Part shown: positions 5,663 through 6,587 of the stretch, piece by piece
Layout: each line of letters begins with the position of its first letter
How positions within the stretch are numbered: position 1 is the first letter of the stretch
Assembly (NCBI GenBank): GCA_015660155.1
Contig: DQLO01000028.1
Span: forward strand, 1 to 6,587
Length of the DNA stretch: 6,587 nt
Origin: Verrucomicrobiota bacterium
GTDB taxonomy: Bacteria > Verrucomicrobiota > Verrucomicrobiia > Limisphaerales > UBA1100
Direction of reading: 5' to 3'
Program-made: the position numbers and the translations under genes
The notes under the pieces: model-generated
Told to the model about the DNA's origin: nothing
The model's input: the letters and a program-made list of their open reading frames with translations, nothing else
Databases searched by the model: none

Positions 5663-6587
5663 AAAATCCGTCATCGCCGTGCGCAAATGCAGCGTGGTGC
5701 CCTTGCCCTCGCGGATGGAGTGGGTGCGGTTGGGATAGGCAATCATCTCGAACTTCTTGTTGTGCGCGACGAGTTCGTGAATGAGCTTGGCCATGCCCTG
5801 ATAATGCACATTGTCATCCACCGTTCCGTGGATCAGCAGCAGCTTCCCCTTGAGTTGCTTGACATAAGTGATGGGCGAACCATTCTTGTATCCCTCAACA
5901 TTATCCTTTGGAAGACTCATGTAACGTTCCTGATAAATGGTATCATACAGGCGCTGGTTTGGAACCGGCGCAATGGAGATGCCGGTGTGATACAAATCAG
6001 GAAATTTGAACATCGCATTGAGCGTCATCGACCCGCCTCCGCTCCAGCCCCACACACCTACTCGATTCGCATCCAGGAACGGTTGGTCTTTGAGCACCTG
6101 CCGCACAGCCGCTGCTTGATCTCTCGCCGCGAGGATGCCCACCTGTCTGTAAATGCTTTTGCGCCATGCATTACCGCGCGGTGCGGTCGTACCGCGATTA
6201 TCGATACTCATGACCACGTATCCTTGTTGGGCCAGCATCCAGTGCCACATCCCGCCTGATCCACCCCAGCGATCCACCACCGTTTGCCCTGCCGGCTCGC
6301 CATACACATAAATAAGCAATGGATACTTTTTGGTTTTATCCAAATCCGGCGGCCTCACTGTGTAGGCATCTACCTCCACATCTTTCCCAATCTTCACACG
6401 GAAGAATTCTGTCTTTGGTCGCTTCAACTTGGCCAGTTTGTCGTGCAACGCCTGATTCTTTTCCAATGTACGCACCATTTCATGCGAAGGCAGCTTGATA
6501 AGGCTGGAGACTGGCGGGAGGACAAAACTTGAAAAGGTATGTACCGCCCATTTTGCATCAGGAGAAATCCTATAACTGTGCGAGCCG
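5630..6587 (-). CDS. S9 family (DPP-IV-like) prolyl oligopeptidase, C-terminal 318 residues (5' end outside window)
   Basis: This is the C-terminal part of a serine peptidase of family S9. The frame is open to the right edge: the codons before the ATG at 6478 read SPDAKWAVHTFSS and then LIKLPSHE, the end of the beta-propeller leading into the alpha/beta-hydrolase domain. That ATG is therefore internal. Counting from it, the nucleophile is Ser146 in GWSGGG (codon at 6043-6041), preceded by DNRGT (93-97), a typical oxyanion-region motif. The charge-relay Asp is most likely Asp221 in HGTVDDNVH, by analogy with DPP-IV Asp708. The catalytic His is His253 in NRTHSI. DPP-IV relatives remove N-terminal X-Pro or related dipeptides from peptides in the periplasm. 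The triad is intact, so the enzyme is probably active. The last 33 bp overlap the convergent gene for the secreted 224-residue protein. Confidence 0.93.
   Translation of the reverse strand, partial: GSHSYRISPDAKWAVHTFSSFVLPPVSSLIKLPSHEMVRTLEKNQALHDKLAKLKRPKTEFFRVKIGKDVEVDAYTVRPPDLDKTKKYPLLIYVYGEPAGQTVVDRWGGSGGMWHWMLAQQGYVVMSIDNRGTTAPRGNAWRKSIYRQVGILAARDQAAAVRQVLKDQPFLDANRVGVWGWSGGGSMTLNAMFKFPDLYHTGISIAPVPNQRLYDTIYQERYMSLPKDNVEGYKNGSPITYVKQLKGKLLLIHGTVDDNVHYQGMAKLIHELVAHNKKFEMIAYPNRTHSIREGKGTTLHLRTAMTDFLRRALPPGPQ

Noticed and set aside
5687..6259. 190-codon open frame on the plus strand opposite the S9 peptidase
   Set aside because: It is a shadow of the S9 catalytic domain, whose Ser, Asp and His motifs are unmistakable.

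Overview
The window holds six protein genes on strictly alternating strands (+ - + - + -). Two of them are cut by the window edges. Five belong to recognisable families: a DUF1501 protein (C-terminal part), a beta-lactamase-fold serine hydrolase, a SASA-type SGNH carbohydrate esterase, a formylglycine sulfatase, and an S9 (DPP-IV-like) prolyl peptidase (C-terminal part). The sixth is a secreted protein I do not recognise. The mix of DUF1501, sulfatase and SASA genes, the moderately high GC, the many signal peptides and the weak or absent Shine-Dalgarno sequences suggest a Planctomycetota or Verrucomicrobiota bacterium, probably a marine or freshwater polysaccharide degrader. This assignment is inferred from gene content; there is no rRNA or other taxonomic marker here.

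Layout. Positions 1-627 (+) encode the end of the DUF1501 protein, which runs tail-to-tail into the serine hydrolase (1734-619, -) with a 9 bp overlap. Positions 1735-2139 form the only long non-coding stretch. It contains a doubtful 38-codon ORF on the minus strand, a possible promoter for the hydrolase, and a run of three hairpin-forming inverted repeats (1956-2044) that looks like a dispersed repeat or a structured RNA. The SASA esterase (2140-3282, +) then meets the sulfatase (4912-3293, -) tail-to-tail with a 10 nt gap. A 75 bp divergent intergenic region separates the sulfatase from the unknown secreted protein (4988-5662, +). That gene overlaps the S9 peptidase (6587-5630, -) tail-to-tail by 33 bp.

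How the genes may work together. All three complete enzymes have signal peptides and should act outside the cytoplasm. The esterase and sulfatase would fit removal of acetyl and sulfate groups from sulfated polysaccharides. Because neighbouring genes are on opposite strands there is no operon, so any joint role is inferred from proximity only. I found no phage, CRISPR, transposase, toxin-antitoxin or defence genes. I see no clear new multi-gene system. The best leads are the hairpin element, the unknown secreted protein, and the tightly packed convergent gene ends.
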